DNA of 64,000 bases from Mrakia gelida (taxonomy: Eukaryota > Basidiomycota > Tremellomycetes > Cystofilobasidiales > Mrakiaceae): assembly GCA_024345305.1 (NCBI GenBank), contig BRON01000013.1, positions 62,001 through 126,000 of the forward strand. Reading direction: 5' to 3'. Each line of letters opens with the position of its first letter. Position 1 is the first letter of the stretch. Below are positions 46,606 through 56,060 of the stretch, in pieces. The notes beneath the pieces are model-generated. The model saw nothing but the letters and a program-made list of their open reading frames with translations. It was not told the DNA's origin and made no database searches. The position numbers were made by a program, and so were the translations under genes.

Positions 46606-48371
46606 CGTCGAAAGGGGAGGAGGTCTCTCAAAAGATGGCGAGGTAGGTCTCCCAGTGAAGGGGTAGAGGTAGAGATGAGGAAGTGGTGTGCTGTAAGAGG
46701 GAGGGGAAGCAGGGAAGGGAGAGAGGGAGAGGTGGTCGTTTGGGGTCTTCGACGATCTCCTCGACAGCCGTCGTCATCTGCCTTCTTTTTTTCTCTGCGA
46801 AAAGTATGTTCTCGTGCTTCTCTAGGAGCTGAGGGAGGGCAGATCGATTAGCGAGTATCGAAAGTCTAGGGACTGATAAAAAGAAAGGGAGGGTCGGACG
46901 AAGAAAAGCGAGAGCAGCGAAAGTCGACGACGCGCGCGAAGAGCGAAAGAGAGAGCTCGTTGGAGAGAGAAAAAGGAGAGTGTGTGTTCTGGGCCCAAGA
47001 AGAAGTGCAGAAAGGAGAGAAACACGCGGGATCGAAGGAGTGTGGAAGAGAGAAAGAAGCGCGATCTCGAGCGATCTACGAAAGAAGAGACGGACAAAGG
47101 TCTGAGCCCCGCGTGATAGCAGCGAGAGGGAGGAAGATCTGAGAACGAAGAGAAAGAAGAAGTCAGCATTAGAGTTCGAAGTTACGTGTCGTCGGACGGG
47201 GAATCACCTGAGGAGGTCCATCGCTCAGAAGAGGAGAGAGGGCGGAGGGAGGAGCGAGATCGGGAACAACGAACGAACTTGGAGGAGGAGGGGTACGTGT
47301 TTTGAGTTGAGCTGGAGTTGGAGGGCTCGAGGCAGAGTGAAGTTTTTGGCGGTGTCAGGGCGGGTGAAGATTGTATCTGATGGAGCCGAGCTTTGATGGA
47401 CGAGACGGAATCGAAGACGCGTCGCGGTTCGTCGCGCTCGCGGTCGACGAACGGCAAGCTCGAGCAGGAAGGGAAACACGAGCAGTCACTGATAGCCGAG
47501 GTTTTCGCAGCTGATACCAACGAGTCGATGAGGTCGAGGCTCGGTCGTGATGGCTCTCGAAGCGAGGAAACCAAGTGATGAGACGACGCGTCGCGACGCT
47601 GCTCCGGATCAACGAGGACGAGGAACGAACAGCAAGGTCCGTTCGAGTTGGTTTCAGCCCAACTGAAATCTACCTTCTGATTTAGAAGACGAAGAAGAGA
47701 AGTCAGGTTCGTCATCGATAAAACGAAAAGGGAGGAGGGAAGACTCCCGACGCATGCCGTCTTGCTCTCGCCAACAGATTAATGAGCTGGTGTTGAACTC
47801 GGCCTTGAGCGGGCACCAGTGTGCATCGTACCTACTCCGCGCTGAGCTTCGTGCGAAGACGAGAAGGACGGCGTCGTCTGAGCCTCGGAAGCTTGCGTTT
47901 GGAGGACGAGGAGCGGAGCTGACCTGGGAAAACGACGAGAGAAAAAGGTATGGTAAGATCAGCTGAGCGCGAGAGTGAGTCCTACTGGTTGTTATTTGTT
48001 GAAATGAGGTCAGTGTGGAGAAGGAGGTGACATCTAGGCCATTCGATGAGAGAAGAGGGAAGGGAGGAGAGCGGAGGGTCAGCTTCGTTCTTCCTTGTCG
48101 CAGCTCTGACGCGTAGAACGGGATCGGACGTTAGTTTTGATGGTGAGGAGCGACCGATCTGACAGTCAGGTGGCTCAAGCTATCAGCTACGAGGGTCAAA
48201 AAGTGAGAGAAGGGAGACGATGGAAGTCGGAGGAGGAAACGAGGTTGAGCTTCGTTCTTTCCTTTCGTCCCTTCCCCTCCTCATCCTTCCCTCCCAACGG
48301 TCAGCCACGAACATCTCGATCTCAACCCATCACTTCCCTCTCTCCATCCTCTCTACCTCCACTCCTCAACG
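46606..48371. other. Region between VPS13 and the HhH gene, with weak coding candidates
   Basis: No gene is firmly supported. On the minus strand, 47923-47674 is an uninterrupted 250-base frame bounded by a good acceptor (TTTTCCCAG) and a donor (GTAGAT), containing AHWCPLKAEFNTSSLICW and DDEPDFSSSSSKSEG. A second minus frame lies at 47715-47182. I could not join them in phase or find a start exon. 48000-48371 is probably the leader of the next gene. GACGCGTC occurs near 47418 and 47585. Confidence 0.35.
47182..47715 (-). CDS. Weak hypothetical ORF, 177 residues
   Basis: An ATG-initiated minus-strand frame with a Ser/Arg-rich product (DPEQRRDASSHHLVSSL, SSIKARLHQIQSSPALTPP). It has no recognisable domain and overlaps, in another frame, the end of the candidate exon 47674-47923. 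It could be part of an unmodelled gene or the upstream leader region of VPS13. It is listed only because it is the longest frame of the interval. Confidence 0.2.
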   Translation of the reverse strand: MTNLTSLLRLLNQKVDFSWAETNSNGPCCSFLVLVDPEQRRDASSHHLVSSLREPSRPSLDLIDSLVSAAKTSAISDCSCFPSCSSLPFVDRERDEPRRVFDSVSSIKARLHQIQSSPALTPPKTSLCLEPSNSSSTQNTYPSSSKFVRCSRSRSSLRPLSSSERWTSSGDSPSDDT

Positions 48372-49163
48372 ATGTCCCCTCCACCTCCGGTCCATCCAGC
48401 TCCCCTCCCCGCCAACCTCACCTCAATCCTCACCACCCTCGTCACACCCAAACGCTCCCTCCCCCACCTCACAGACCTTTACACGTCCACCTTCTCTACC
48501 CTCCCCGCAACTATCCTCTCTCGCATGCCCTCCCCTCACCTCCTCCATCAAGATCTCATCCAAATCATGGACGCAAAGCTCACCTTCGGTCAGAACCGTC
48601 CAGCCCTTCGAAGCATGATCGCCAACCTCTCACCCAAGGACGTGATCAAAACGAGTACGGAAGCGTTCAAAGCCCTCCTCACGGACCCCAGTACCCCCTC
48701 ATCCTCAAGAGAGCGAATCGAAAAAGCTCTGAAAGCTCTCCTCCCTCTCAAAGGAGTTGGTCCCGCAACGGCGAGCTTGATCCTCTCGCTCGTTTCGGAG
48801 GAGGTGCCGTTCTTCAGTGATGAGGCAGCGGTGGAGGTCCTCAAGCCGGGTGGAGGGAGGAAAGGGTTGAAGTATACGTTACCGGAGTACTGGAGGTTCT
48901 TTGGGTTGGTGGGGGAACTGGTGGGGGAGGAGGAGGGAGGGAGACGAGGTTGGGAGAGGAGGGTTTGGGGGGAGAAGGTGTTGGAGGGGGCTGCTGCTGA
49001 TGGGAAGGGGACGAAGGCTGTTGCTGCTGCTGCTACTGTGGTTAGGAAGAAGAGGGGTCACGAGAAGGAGACGAAGGAGGAAACAGGAGTGGCTAAGGAG
49101 GGGGAGAGCTCGAGCGCTGGAGGGAGGCCAAAGAGGGCGAGAGTCGCGAAGAAGAGCGTTTGA
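48372..49163 (+). CDS. Helix-hairpin-helix domain protein, probably nuclear
   Basis: An intronless frame of 263 residues preceded by a CT-rich leader. The body is helical and contains a helix-hairpin-helix motif, LLPLKGVGPATASLILSLVS, followed by EEVPFFSDEAAVEVL. This is the arrangement seen in DNA-glycosylase-like (HhH-GPD) folds and related uncharacterised fungal proteins. The tail is Gly/Ala/Lys-rich and ends with a basic cluster, GGRPKRARVAKKSV, likely a nuclear localisation signal. The catalytic Lys/Asp pair of active glycosylases is not evident, so enzymatic activity should not be assumed. DNA binding is inferred from the motif. The lack of introns is unusual in this window. Confidence 0.8.
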   Translation: MSPPPPVHPAPLPANLTSILTTLVTPKRSLPHLTDLYTSTFSTLPATILSRMPSPHLLHQDLIQIMDAKLTFGQNRPALRSMIANLSPKDVIKTSTEAFKALLTDPSTPSSSRERIEKALKALLPLKGVGPATASLILSLVSEEVPFFSDEAAVEVLKPGGGRKGLKYTLPEYWRFFGLVGELVGEEEGGRRGWERRVWGEKVLEGAAADGKGTKAVAAAATVVRKKRGHEKETKEETGVAKEGESSSAGGRPKRARVAKKSV

Positions 49164-49888
49164 TGGTTCAATCGTTGGTTCGTTCGTCTTTTCTCTCCTT
49201 CCCCAGTTCGTTCTGCCCCAGCTTACGTTCTTCGACCAACCTTGTAGCTGAACGCTTCCTCCCTTTTTACTCCTGCCTCCAGGACCAGCGAGCGGCGCCT
49301 CCACTCAACCACATCCAACAGTCCTCCTCTTCAGCTTGTGGACGCGTCCCTCCCCTCCCTCGACATCGCCTCACCTCGGACGGCCAACTCTTCATCCTTG
49401 AAAATCTCTGGAAGATTCTTAGCAGAGTTCAGCCCAGTCAGTCTTGCTTTAGATATCGCCGCTGTTTGCTTCCATCTCGGACAAGCGAATGTTGACTCTC
49501 GCGCGCGACGCGTCTTTCCCTTCCCCTTTTCTCGCTCTTCCACCAGCTCGCATCAAACGGCTCGAGGACGCTCTGACCCAAACCGCTGCCTACCTACCTA
49601 CCTAATCAACCACCCACCCACTCGTACAACCCTTCTTCTCCTCCCTCGTCGAACTTGATCAATGCTCGCGTTCGAAATACCCAACCTCTCTTCTACTCTT
49701 TCGCACTTTCTCGCACGACAAACTCAACCATCAATCTCGTCGAAACCACCTCCCCTCCTCCTCTCTGCTCCTCGTCCCCCCACCGCTTGTTTCGTCCTTT
49801 CCTCTCCCTCTCCCATCTCGCACATCAAACCCAACTCGCAACGCAACTCTCATCCATCATCCATCCCTTCCAACTAAGATCCTCCACT
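49164..49888. other. Convergent 3' flanks
   Basis: This lies between the HhH gene and the 3' end of the DUF7721-like gene. It is CT-rich with a short CTAC repeat near 49590-49600 and two GACGCGTC octamers (near 49341 and 49507). No coding region is supported. Confidence 0.45.
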
Positions 49889-51900
49889 CTACATGAACTG
49901 CTTCGCCAACCCTGTTTCATCCATCCCCATTCCACCACCACGCAAACACAAAAAGTCAGCGTCTCGTCTCACTCTTCTCCCTCCCCCTCCTTCCCTCCCC
50001 TCCATCACGTCGCCGAAACTCACCCATCAACCCACTGAGACTCGAAGACCCTCCAGCTCCTCCCCCGCCTGATCCACCGGCGCCCATGAAGGAGGACATC
50101 TGTGCGAACACGAAGAGGGGTAGGGAGGTTAGGAAGAAAAAAAGAGAGGGAGGGAGGGAGGGGAGGAAAGAGGAAGAAAGGGTTGCAGGGGAATGACGGA
50201 CGAAAACGAACCTTAGACTGAATCAAAAGCTTCATGACAGCTGCTCCAGCTGAGTTGGCTACGTCTGAGAATGCGCGTTTTGGTTTCGGCACAAAAAACG
50301 CGGCGGAAAGAAAAAAGTGGGTGAGTTCGCTGAAACGACTCTCAAACGAGCTCGAAAAGGGAACAGGGGGGCAAGCTAGACGCACCTTGCTTGGATCCAC
50401 CGTCGGAGGTTTGACCTCCGGATTCTATCGCCACCACAACGAAGAGGGGAAGAAGGTGGGGGGGTGAGTTGGGGCGAAAGGGAAGAAAGGAAAGAGGAAA
50501 GAGGGGAGGGAAAGGAGGAAGAAGGGTCATGGAAACGACGAACTCGAAAACAACTTGGTCGCTTCTGAGATGGCTAGTCCGATCTGTTTAACACGAGCAA
50601 AAAGAGGTCAGTTCTTGAGCGAGCGAGAAGGGAAAGGCAAAGGGAGGAAGAGGGAAAAGAGGGGGAAAAAAAAAGAGACGAGACTCACCATCTGCGACTG
50701 CCCTCCCCCTCCTCCGTTCCCAGCACTGGACGAGTTGCCCGTGAAGGCCTTGAGGGCCTGCATGGCCGCTGCGAGACCCATCGAGTCGGTGGACATGGAG
50801 GAGCTGTCGTTGTTCTTGTAGGCTTGGGCGTGGGCGGCTGTGGCTTTGTCCTGAGGCGACGAGAAGAGGAGGAGGAGGGTCAGCTCGACGCAAAAGAGGG
50901 AGCGGTTTGGAAGGGAGGGGAGATACGAACGTCATCAATAGGTTCCTGAGCAGCTGATGAATCGTTCGAGAAACGGTTCTTGGCGAAGGAGAGGGCGGAG
51001 GAGAAGCTGCATCCGCGACGACGACGAGAACGAAGGTCAGCTTCGAGTCGTCTCGCGTCTCTCCCTTCTCGCTCGCAGAAGAGGGTGATGTTGGGACTCA
51101 CAGCGAATCATTTGAATCATCATCATCGTCCTGATCAGCGTTCTTCCTAGCCGACTTGATGACAGCGTCGTCGTTCACTGCAGCAGAAACGAAGCGAAGT
51201 CGAGTCAGCTTCCTCCTCTGTCCTTCGTTCGAGCTCACCACCTCCTTCCTCCCATCTCTTCACTCCTCGTCATTTCCACACGCTCCTCCCTCCAACATCT
51301 AGCTCGAACTCGAGACTCACAATCAGGCTGCTCGACTTGCCCTCCTCCTCCGTAGTTCCCTTGCCCTCCTCCTGATCCGTACGAGTTGTCATTCGAAGGT
51401 CGGTTGTACTGAGCTCCTCCAGTCACAGAAGGGGAACCGTCGGTGTTGGATCCGTACTGCTGCTGCTGCTGGTTGGAGTTGGAGTTGGAGTTGGAGTTGG
51501 AGTTGTTTCCTGATTCGATTCGATTCGATCAAAACGAGACAACAATAACAAAAAGTCAGCGACGAAGACGAGACGAAAGGAGGGAAGGGAGCAGGCGAAA
51601 GAGATGGGCTGATGATTCGATGAGCTCGCTTCCTTCCCTTCGTCCCTTCCTTCCCTCGACTTGACTCACCCTGGTTCTGGTTCTGAGAACTCTCGTAAGC
51701 TTGGTAGCCTTGCTTAGCAAGCTGTTAACGCGACGCCATCCCCCAAAAAACCAAGGTCGTCAGAACGAAGGAAGCGAGGAAGGGAAAGAGAGATGGGGAA
51801 ACGAACGTTGATGAAGTTGTCCTGTTCGAAAGGCGAACGAAGAGCAGGGGAGGGTCAGCTGGGATGGACCAAGGAGAGGAGAGGAGAGAGAGCGAACCAT
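49889..51900 (-). CDS. DUF7721-like Gly/Gln/Asn-rich protein
   Basis: A protein type common in basidiomycetes and of unknown function; the family number is from memory. About eleven exons join in phase. The first coding exon is the ATG alone (51900-51898), the second is only 15 bases (51821-51807, DNFIN), the third is 51721-51670. Landmarks: MDNFINLAKQGYQAYESSQN, an Asn-Ser repeat from a GGAGTT DNA repeat, a Gly/Gln linker, LNDDAVIKSARKNADQ, LFSSALSFAKNRFSNDS, KATAAHAQAYKNNDSS, TDSMGLAAAMQALKAF, QSQMIGLAISEATKLF, DVANSAGAAVMKLLIQSK and the end GLAKQFM. Stop TAG is at 49889-49891. The alternating low-complexity and short helical blocks suit a scaffold-like or aggregation-prone protein, which is inference. 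Confidence 0.82.
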
Positions 51901-52508
51901 GTTTTGTAAGAAAGAGAGGGAAGGAGGGTGGTGGGTGGAGGGGAGATTTGGGGGAGGGGAGGGAAGCGAGCGAGGGCAACGTCAGAGGGGAGGAGGGGGG
52001 TGCTGCGTGATTTATATTTGGCGAGGCTGGGCGAGAGGGGGTGAAAAGTTAATCTTGCAGGTGAGAGATATGAGAGAAGTGTGTATTTTCTGAACGAGTG
52101 AGCTGAGAGGTGAGCGTGGTGGCAGAGGGAAAGGTTGGGCGACGCGTCGTGGTTTTGATCGAGCCGACGCGAAATCGAGATCAAATCGAGCGACAACGAG
52201 AGGGAGAGATGGATAGAGGCAAGAATGTAGGTAGTATGCAGAGTACGAAGGTCCTCGAGATGGGCAAAGGATGGAGGCAAAAGAGAGAGAGAGAAGCAAC
52301 GAACGACCGAGCAGGGCGAAGGGGAACGAAAGTAAACGAAACGAACGACAGCTCAAGAACTCTGTACTAGCGGCCTAGCGAAGAAGATGTGACTGTGCGA
52401 GAGGGAAAGAGAAGAAGCGTGAGCGTTTGATTCGCTCCGCGGGATGGAAAACGAGAACGAGAACGAGACGCGTCCGAACGTACCTTCGTCATCTCCTCGT
52501 CCTCCCAA
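51901..52508. other. Leader of DUF7721-like gene and 3' flank of family copy 2
   Basis: No gene is supported. Near the right end (about 52449-52468) is a short GAACGA hexanucleotide repeat running into GACGCGTC, and a minus-strand donor-like GTACGT whose first base (52483) is 26 bases past the stop of copy 2. The same arrangement follows copy 1. Confidence 0.5.
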
Positions 52509-55082
52509 TCAAGCGCTGTCACCAGCCTTCCCCTCCTGCAAAACCCTTCTCAGCTCCCCCAGAACCTCCTCCTTCACTTTCTCTCCTTCCTTCCTCTTCA
52601 TCACCAGGTTCTCGAGCTTCTCCAGTCCAACAAGCTCCCCCCGCTTCGCTCCCTCTCCCTCCTTGTTCGCGACGCGACGAAGGTACATCTGAACGACGTC
52701 CTCCAAGGGTGTTGGTCCTGTGCGATCCTCCTCCGACGAAGCTTGAGTTTGGACGAGCGTGAAGAGCTTGGAATCGAGGATTCGTTCCGGGGAAGGGGAG
52801 GTGGAGTGTCGTTCGAGGGAGGAGAGGAAGGTCGACCAAATCGCGAGGAGGACTGTTGAATCGACCTCTTGAGCGTGGAGGATGGACTTGAGGATGAGGA
52901 AGGACTCGTTAGGAGTGGTGGCCATGGGAAGGAGAGGGATGGCGAAGGAGGGGACGGAGGGAGTGGAGGGGATGAAGGAGGGAGGGAGGAGAAGAAGGTC
53001 GCGTAGGATAGGCCCGAGGATGTTGAAGGAAGGAGGGGGTTGTCCTTGATGGTTCGAGCAGAGGAGGAGCATCCGAACGATTGCATCGCCGTGCTGCCTC
53101 CAGACGAAAGGAAGTTCCTTGTCCGGAGGGGCGAACTTCAAGTAGAGCCTGGACGCGACGACGAGGGCTTCCGACGACGACGGAGCCTCGACGGATCGAC
53201 TGTAGAGGAGTCCGTAGGCTTCTCCTCGTCCGAGAGGTCGTTCCCGTAGAAGACCTTGGCTCGAACGATCTACCCACTCCGCGTCGGTATTGGTCTTGAG
53301 AGTATCCGACGACGAACGGCTCGACGACGACGACGCGTCCTCCATCATCTCTCCCAGACGCGTTCCGAACCCCTTCTCCCAGTCCTCGTAGGTCCGTACG
53401 GCCTTGATTTGGCGACTCTCCGCTGGAAGTTCCGCCATGGTTTCCAGGATGACCTTGAGCTCCTCCTTCCCGAAGTCCTCCTTCCGGTTTTGAAAGAGGA
53501 ACCGAGCGAGAATGTCGACTTGTCCTCGGCTGGCCATCCTTCCGACGAGGGAAGACACGTCCTTCCTGACATCCGGACCGAGGAGCGTCAGGTTGGCGAA
53601 GGAGGCCTCTTTGAGGGAGCCGATGAAGAGCGAGACGAGACCCGCGAAGGAATGCCGATCCTTGGAAGGCAGGGGAGGGGTTCGACTGGCGTAGGTAAGG
53701 ATGTGAACGGCGATCTCGATCCTGACTCGATGACTGGCGGCGCTGAGCGGCGGCTTGAAAGCTGCAATGAAGGAATCATGGAGGAACCGGAGGTTGTCCA
53801 TCGAAGGGGGAGGGCCGCTGGAAAGGATGCGAGAGAACTCGAGGAGCCGCTGCTCTTGGGGGTTGTTCGAAGAGGAGGGGGGAGAGGGCGAGGGTGTGAC
53901 CTGATCGTTGATAGATCGCGAGGAAGAGGAAGGCCTGATGGGGGCGGATATGGATTTAATGGAGCTGGTAGAGGTTGGAGATGATGAGGGAGTGGTGGAA
54001 GGATTGGAACGCGACGAGGAGGAGGGAGGCGAGAGGAGTGGACGTTTTGCGATGGGTGGGGAGGATGAGGTGCTGGAGGTGGTCGGAGTGCTGGAACTGG
54101 AGTGTGGTTGAGAGGTGGGGAGTAGTTTAAGTGATGGTGATGCGGCTGGGCGAGGGGGTTCGGGGAGAGGTGGGAGGGGTGCTGGGAACGAGGGGAGTTG
54201 GAAGGTGTCTTGCGTTATCGTAGTCCAATCCTCGGCTCTCCCGATGGCCTGAAGGAGTTCCTCGAACTCGGTATCCGTGAAGGAGGAAGGGCTCAGCCTC
54301 CTCAGTCCTTCGACGATCTCAACGGCTTCCGACGCATTTTTCGCTCCTGACGCGAGGCCCACCCCGATCAACCTGAACGCGCCTCGGGGGATGAAGAGAT
54401 CCAATTCGTCTGATCCAGACCGGAGGACGAGCCGAAGGAAGGAGAGATGGACGTTCGACTTGAGGTCGGACCGTCGAGTAAAGAGGGAAAGGAGGCGATA
54501 GGTGTTATTCCGGATCCATTCTGGTCCGAAGTCCTCGAGTGCTGCTGGTGACGTCGAGAACCGATGGTAGACGTTCGAGAGGGCTCGAAGGTGATCATCC
54601 GAAGCCCTAGCGAGAGAGGAGATCTTCTTGAAGAGGTTCCGAACCTCTACGACGAACTCTGGGGTTCCAACGACGGCGTCCGCCCCTTCTGCCTCGAGAC
54701 GTGCTTCTAGAGCGATGGCCTTTGCGCGATGGTTTTCCGTCTGGACCTGACTCAGCCACCAGGTTGAGTTTGTGGATGAAGTGGTTGCTTTTGGCGGTGG
54801 GGAGGTGAGGGACCGTGGGCGAGATCGGACGTGAAGGGGAGGAGGAGGTCGACGAGTCGATGGGAGGTGGGAAGGAGTGGGAGATGATGGAAGCTGGAGG
54901 GTGGAAGAGAGGGACGAAGCCGAAGTTCCTAGAGATGGGGTGATGGTGGTGGTGGGATCCGATGGGGCAGTGGTGGAGTTGAATCGACGAGGGAGAGACG
55001 ACGGCGACGACGACGAAGAAAGTCGATGGAGGAGGAGAGCTCCCGAGTGGATCCGACGGCCTTGCTGCAGCATCGACCTCAT
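52509..55082 (-). CDS. Unrecognised probable mitochondrial protein family, copy 2
   Basis: A single coding exon of 857 residues. The open frame extends 65 codons further upstream (to 55277), but that extension corresponds to 5'-UTR introns and exons in all four copies, so the start is placed at MRSMLQQGRRIHSGALLLH (55082), immediately after a CTTCCAG acceptor and GCCCAAG. The presequence-like N-terminus ends around LPRRFNSTT. Landmarks: LARASDDHLRALSNVYHRF, EAVEIVEGLRRLSPSSFTD, YEDWEKGFGTRLGEMMEDAS, GDAIVRMLLLCSNHQGQPPP, PSFIPSTPSVPSFAIPLLPM and QASSEEDRTGPTPLEDVV. Relative to copy 1, long stretches of the second half are nearly the same while the Ser/Pro linker differs. No domain is recognised. 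Confidence 0.86.
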   Translation of the reverse strand: MRSMLQQGRRIHSGALLLHRLSSSSSPSSLPRRFNSTTAPSDPTTTITPSLGTSASSLSSTLQLPSSPTPSHLPSTRRPPPPLHVRSRPRSLTSPPPKATTSSTNSTWWLSQVQTENHRAKAIALEARLEAEGADAVVGTPEFVVEVRNLFKKISSLARASDDHLRALSNVYHRFSTSPAALEDFGPEWIRNNTYRLLSLFTRRSDLKSNVHLSFLRLVLRSGSDELDLFIPRGAFRLIGVGLASGAKNASEAVEIVEGLRRLSPSSFTDTEFEELLQAIGRAEDWTTITQDTFQLPSFPAPLPPLPEPPRPAASPSLKLLPTSQPHSSSSTPTTSSTSSSPPIAKRPLLSPPSSSSRSNPSTTPSSSPTSTSSIKSISAPIRPSSSSRSINDQVTPSPSPPSSSNNPQEQRLLEFSRILSSGPPPSMDNLRFLHDSFIAAFKPPLSAASHRVRIEIAVHILTYASRTPPLPSKDRHSFAGLVSLFIGSLKEASFANLTLLGPDVRKDVSSLVGRMASRGQVDILARFLFQNRKEDFGKEELKVILETMAELPAESRQIKAVRTYEDWEKGFGTRLGEMMEDASSSSSRSSSDTLKTNTDAEWVDRSSQGLLRERPLGRGEAYGLLYSRSVEAPSSSEALVVASRLYLKFAPPDKELPFVWRQHGDAIVRMLLLCSNHQGQPPPSFNILGPILRDLLLLPPSFIPSTPSVPSFAIPLLPMATTPNESFLILKSILHAQEVDSTVLLAIWSTFLSSLERHSTSPSPERILDSKLFTLVQTQASSEEDRTGPTPLEDVVQMYLRRVANKEGEGAKRGELVGLEKLENLVMKRKEGEKVKEEVLGELRRVLQEGKAGDSA

Positions 55083-55620
55083 CTTGGGCCTGGAAGCAGA
55101 GAGAGGTAGGAAAGGGGTCAGTATTGTCTTCGACTTGAGTGTTGTAGAGCCGTGAGGAGACTCACGGGCAAGGAACGAGCGACGAAGGAGAAGGGAGGAA
55201 GGAGGAGGTGAGCTCGACTCAAACTTCCAAAAGCGATCTGAAGAGCGAAATCGGGGAGGTCCACGGATGAAAAGCATGTTGGTCAGCTCGTACTACTCGA
55301 TAGACGACTTTGAGAGATCGAGATCTGAAATCAAGCTCACGATGTGGCAGAGAGAAGGGTGAGAACCCGAGGGAGGAAGGCGAAGGAAGGGAGCTGGGGG
55401 TCGTAAGGTTCGCTGACGAGCTGAATTGATGACGAGAGCTTCGGAGTCAGTCCAAAGGTGCATAGGTCGAGCCCTGGACAGCAAGAATGGACTCACGTTG
55501 GGTTGAAGGAGGTATGCTGGCGAGATGGATGTTGCGAGGTCGACGACAGGTCGAATCGGAGTTTGAGCTCGTGTCCTCCTGCTCGTCCCTCGGCCTCAAA
55601 TCGAGCATAAACAAATGTTC
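55083..55620 (-). promoter_or_regulatory. Conserved leader of family copy 2 (5'-UTR introns, distal element)
   Basis: Read on the minus strand: the distal 17-mer GCTCGATTTGAGGCCGA occupies 55606-55590. Then come a splice donor GTGAGT (first base 55496), a donor GTGAGC at 55340 exactly 258 bases before the ATG, a branch-like GAGCTGACC, acceptor CTTCAG, a third donor GTGAGT, branch ACTGACC and acceptor CTTCCAG. The block from 55340 to the ATG aligns with copy 4 without a gap. Confidence 0.7.
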
Positions 55621-56060
55621 GAGGTTTCAGCAGAACTCGAGAAGGACTCTGTGCTGGGAGCCGAGCGTTTTTTTTTTTCGACCTCGATTAGATAGTCTGC
55701 ATCTGAGGTCGCGTCGCTCTCGACGCCTCAACCGAACATACATGAGAAAGCTGCAGCTACGTAAAAAGGCAAACAGAGAAGCCGTAAAGATCGTCATGAA
55801 GGAGAACCTCCTCCCACACCGAGCAGAGAGATAGTAAACATCGTCCTCCCTCCTTCGTCTTCATCCGAAACACACGACGACGCTACCAACCGTTCCAGAT
55901 TGAAGACTCCAGCCGAGCGAGGGCGCCAGCGACTACAAAGAACGAGAGATAAAATGGAGCGGGAGCGGGAGTATCAATCGGAGAAAAGAAAGAGAGAAGA
56001 TGAAGAAGGAGTGAAAAGGGAGACGCGACGAACCTCCGACTCCCTTCCTTCGACCCTTCT
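55621..56060. other. Spacer between family copies 2 and 3
   Basis: A T run (11 bases or so) occurs near 55670. It is otherwise unremarkable; it holds the distal promoter of copy 2 and the 3' flank of copy 3. No gene is supported. Confidence 0.45.

Noticed and set aside
55083..55277. 65-codon N-terminal extension of family copy 2
   Set aside because: It overlaps 5'-UTR introns and exons whose donors, branches and acceptors are conserved in all four copies; the shared MRS start is better.
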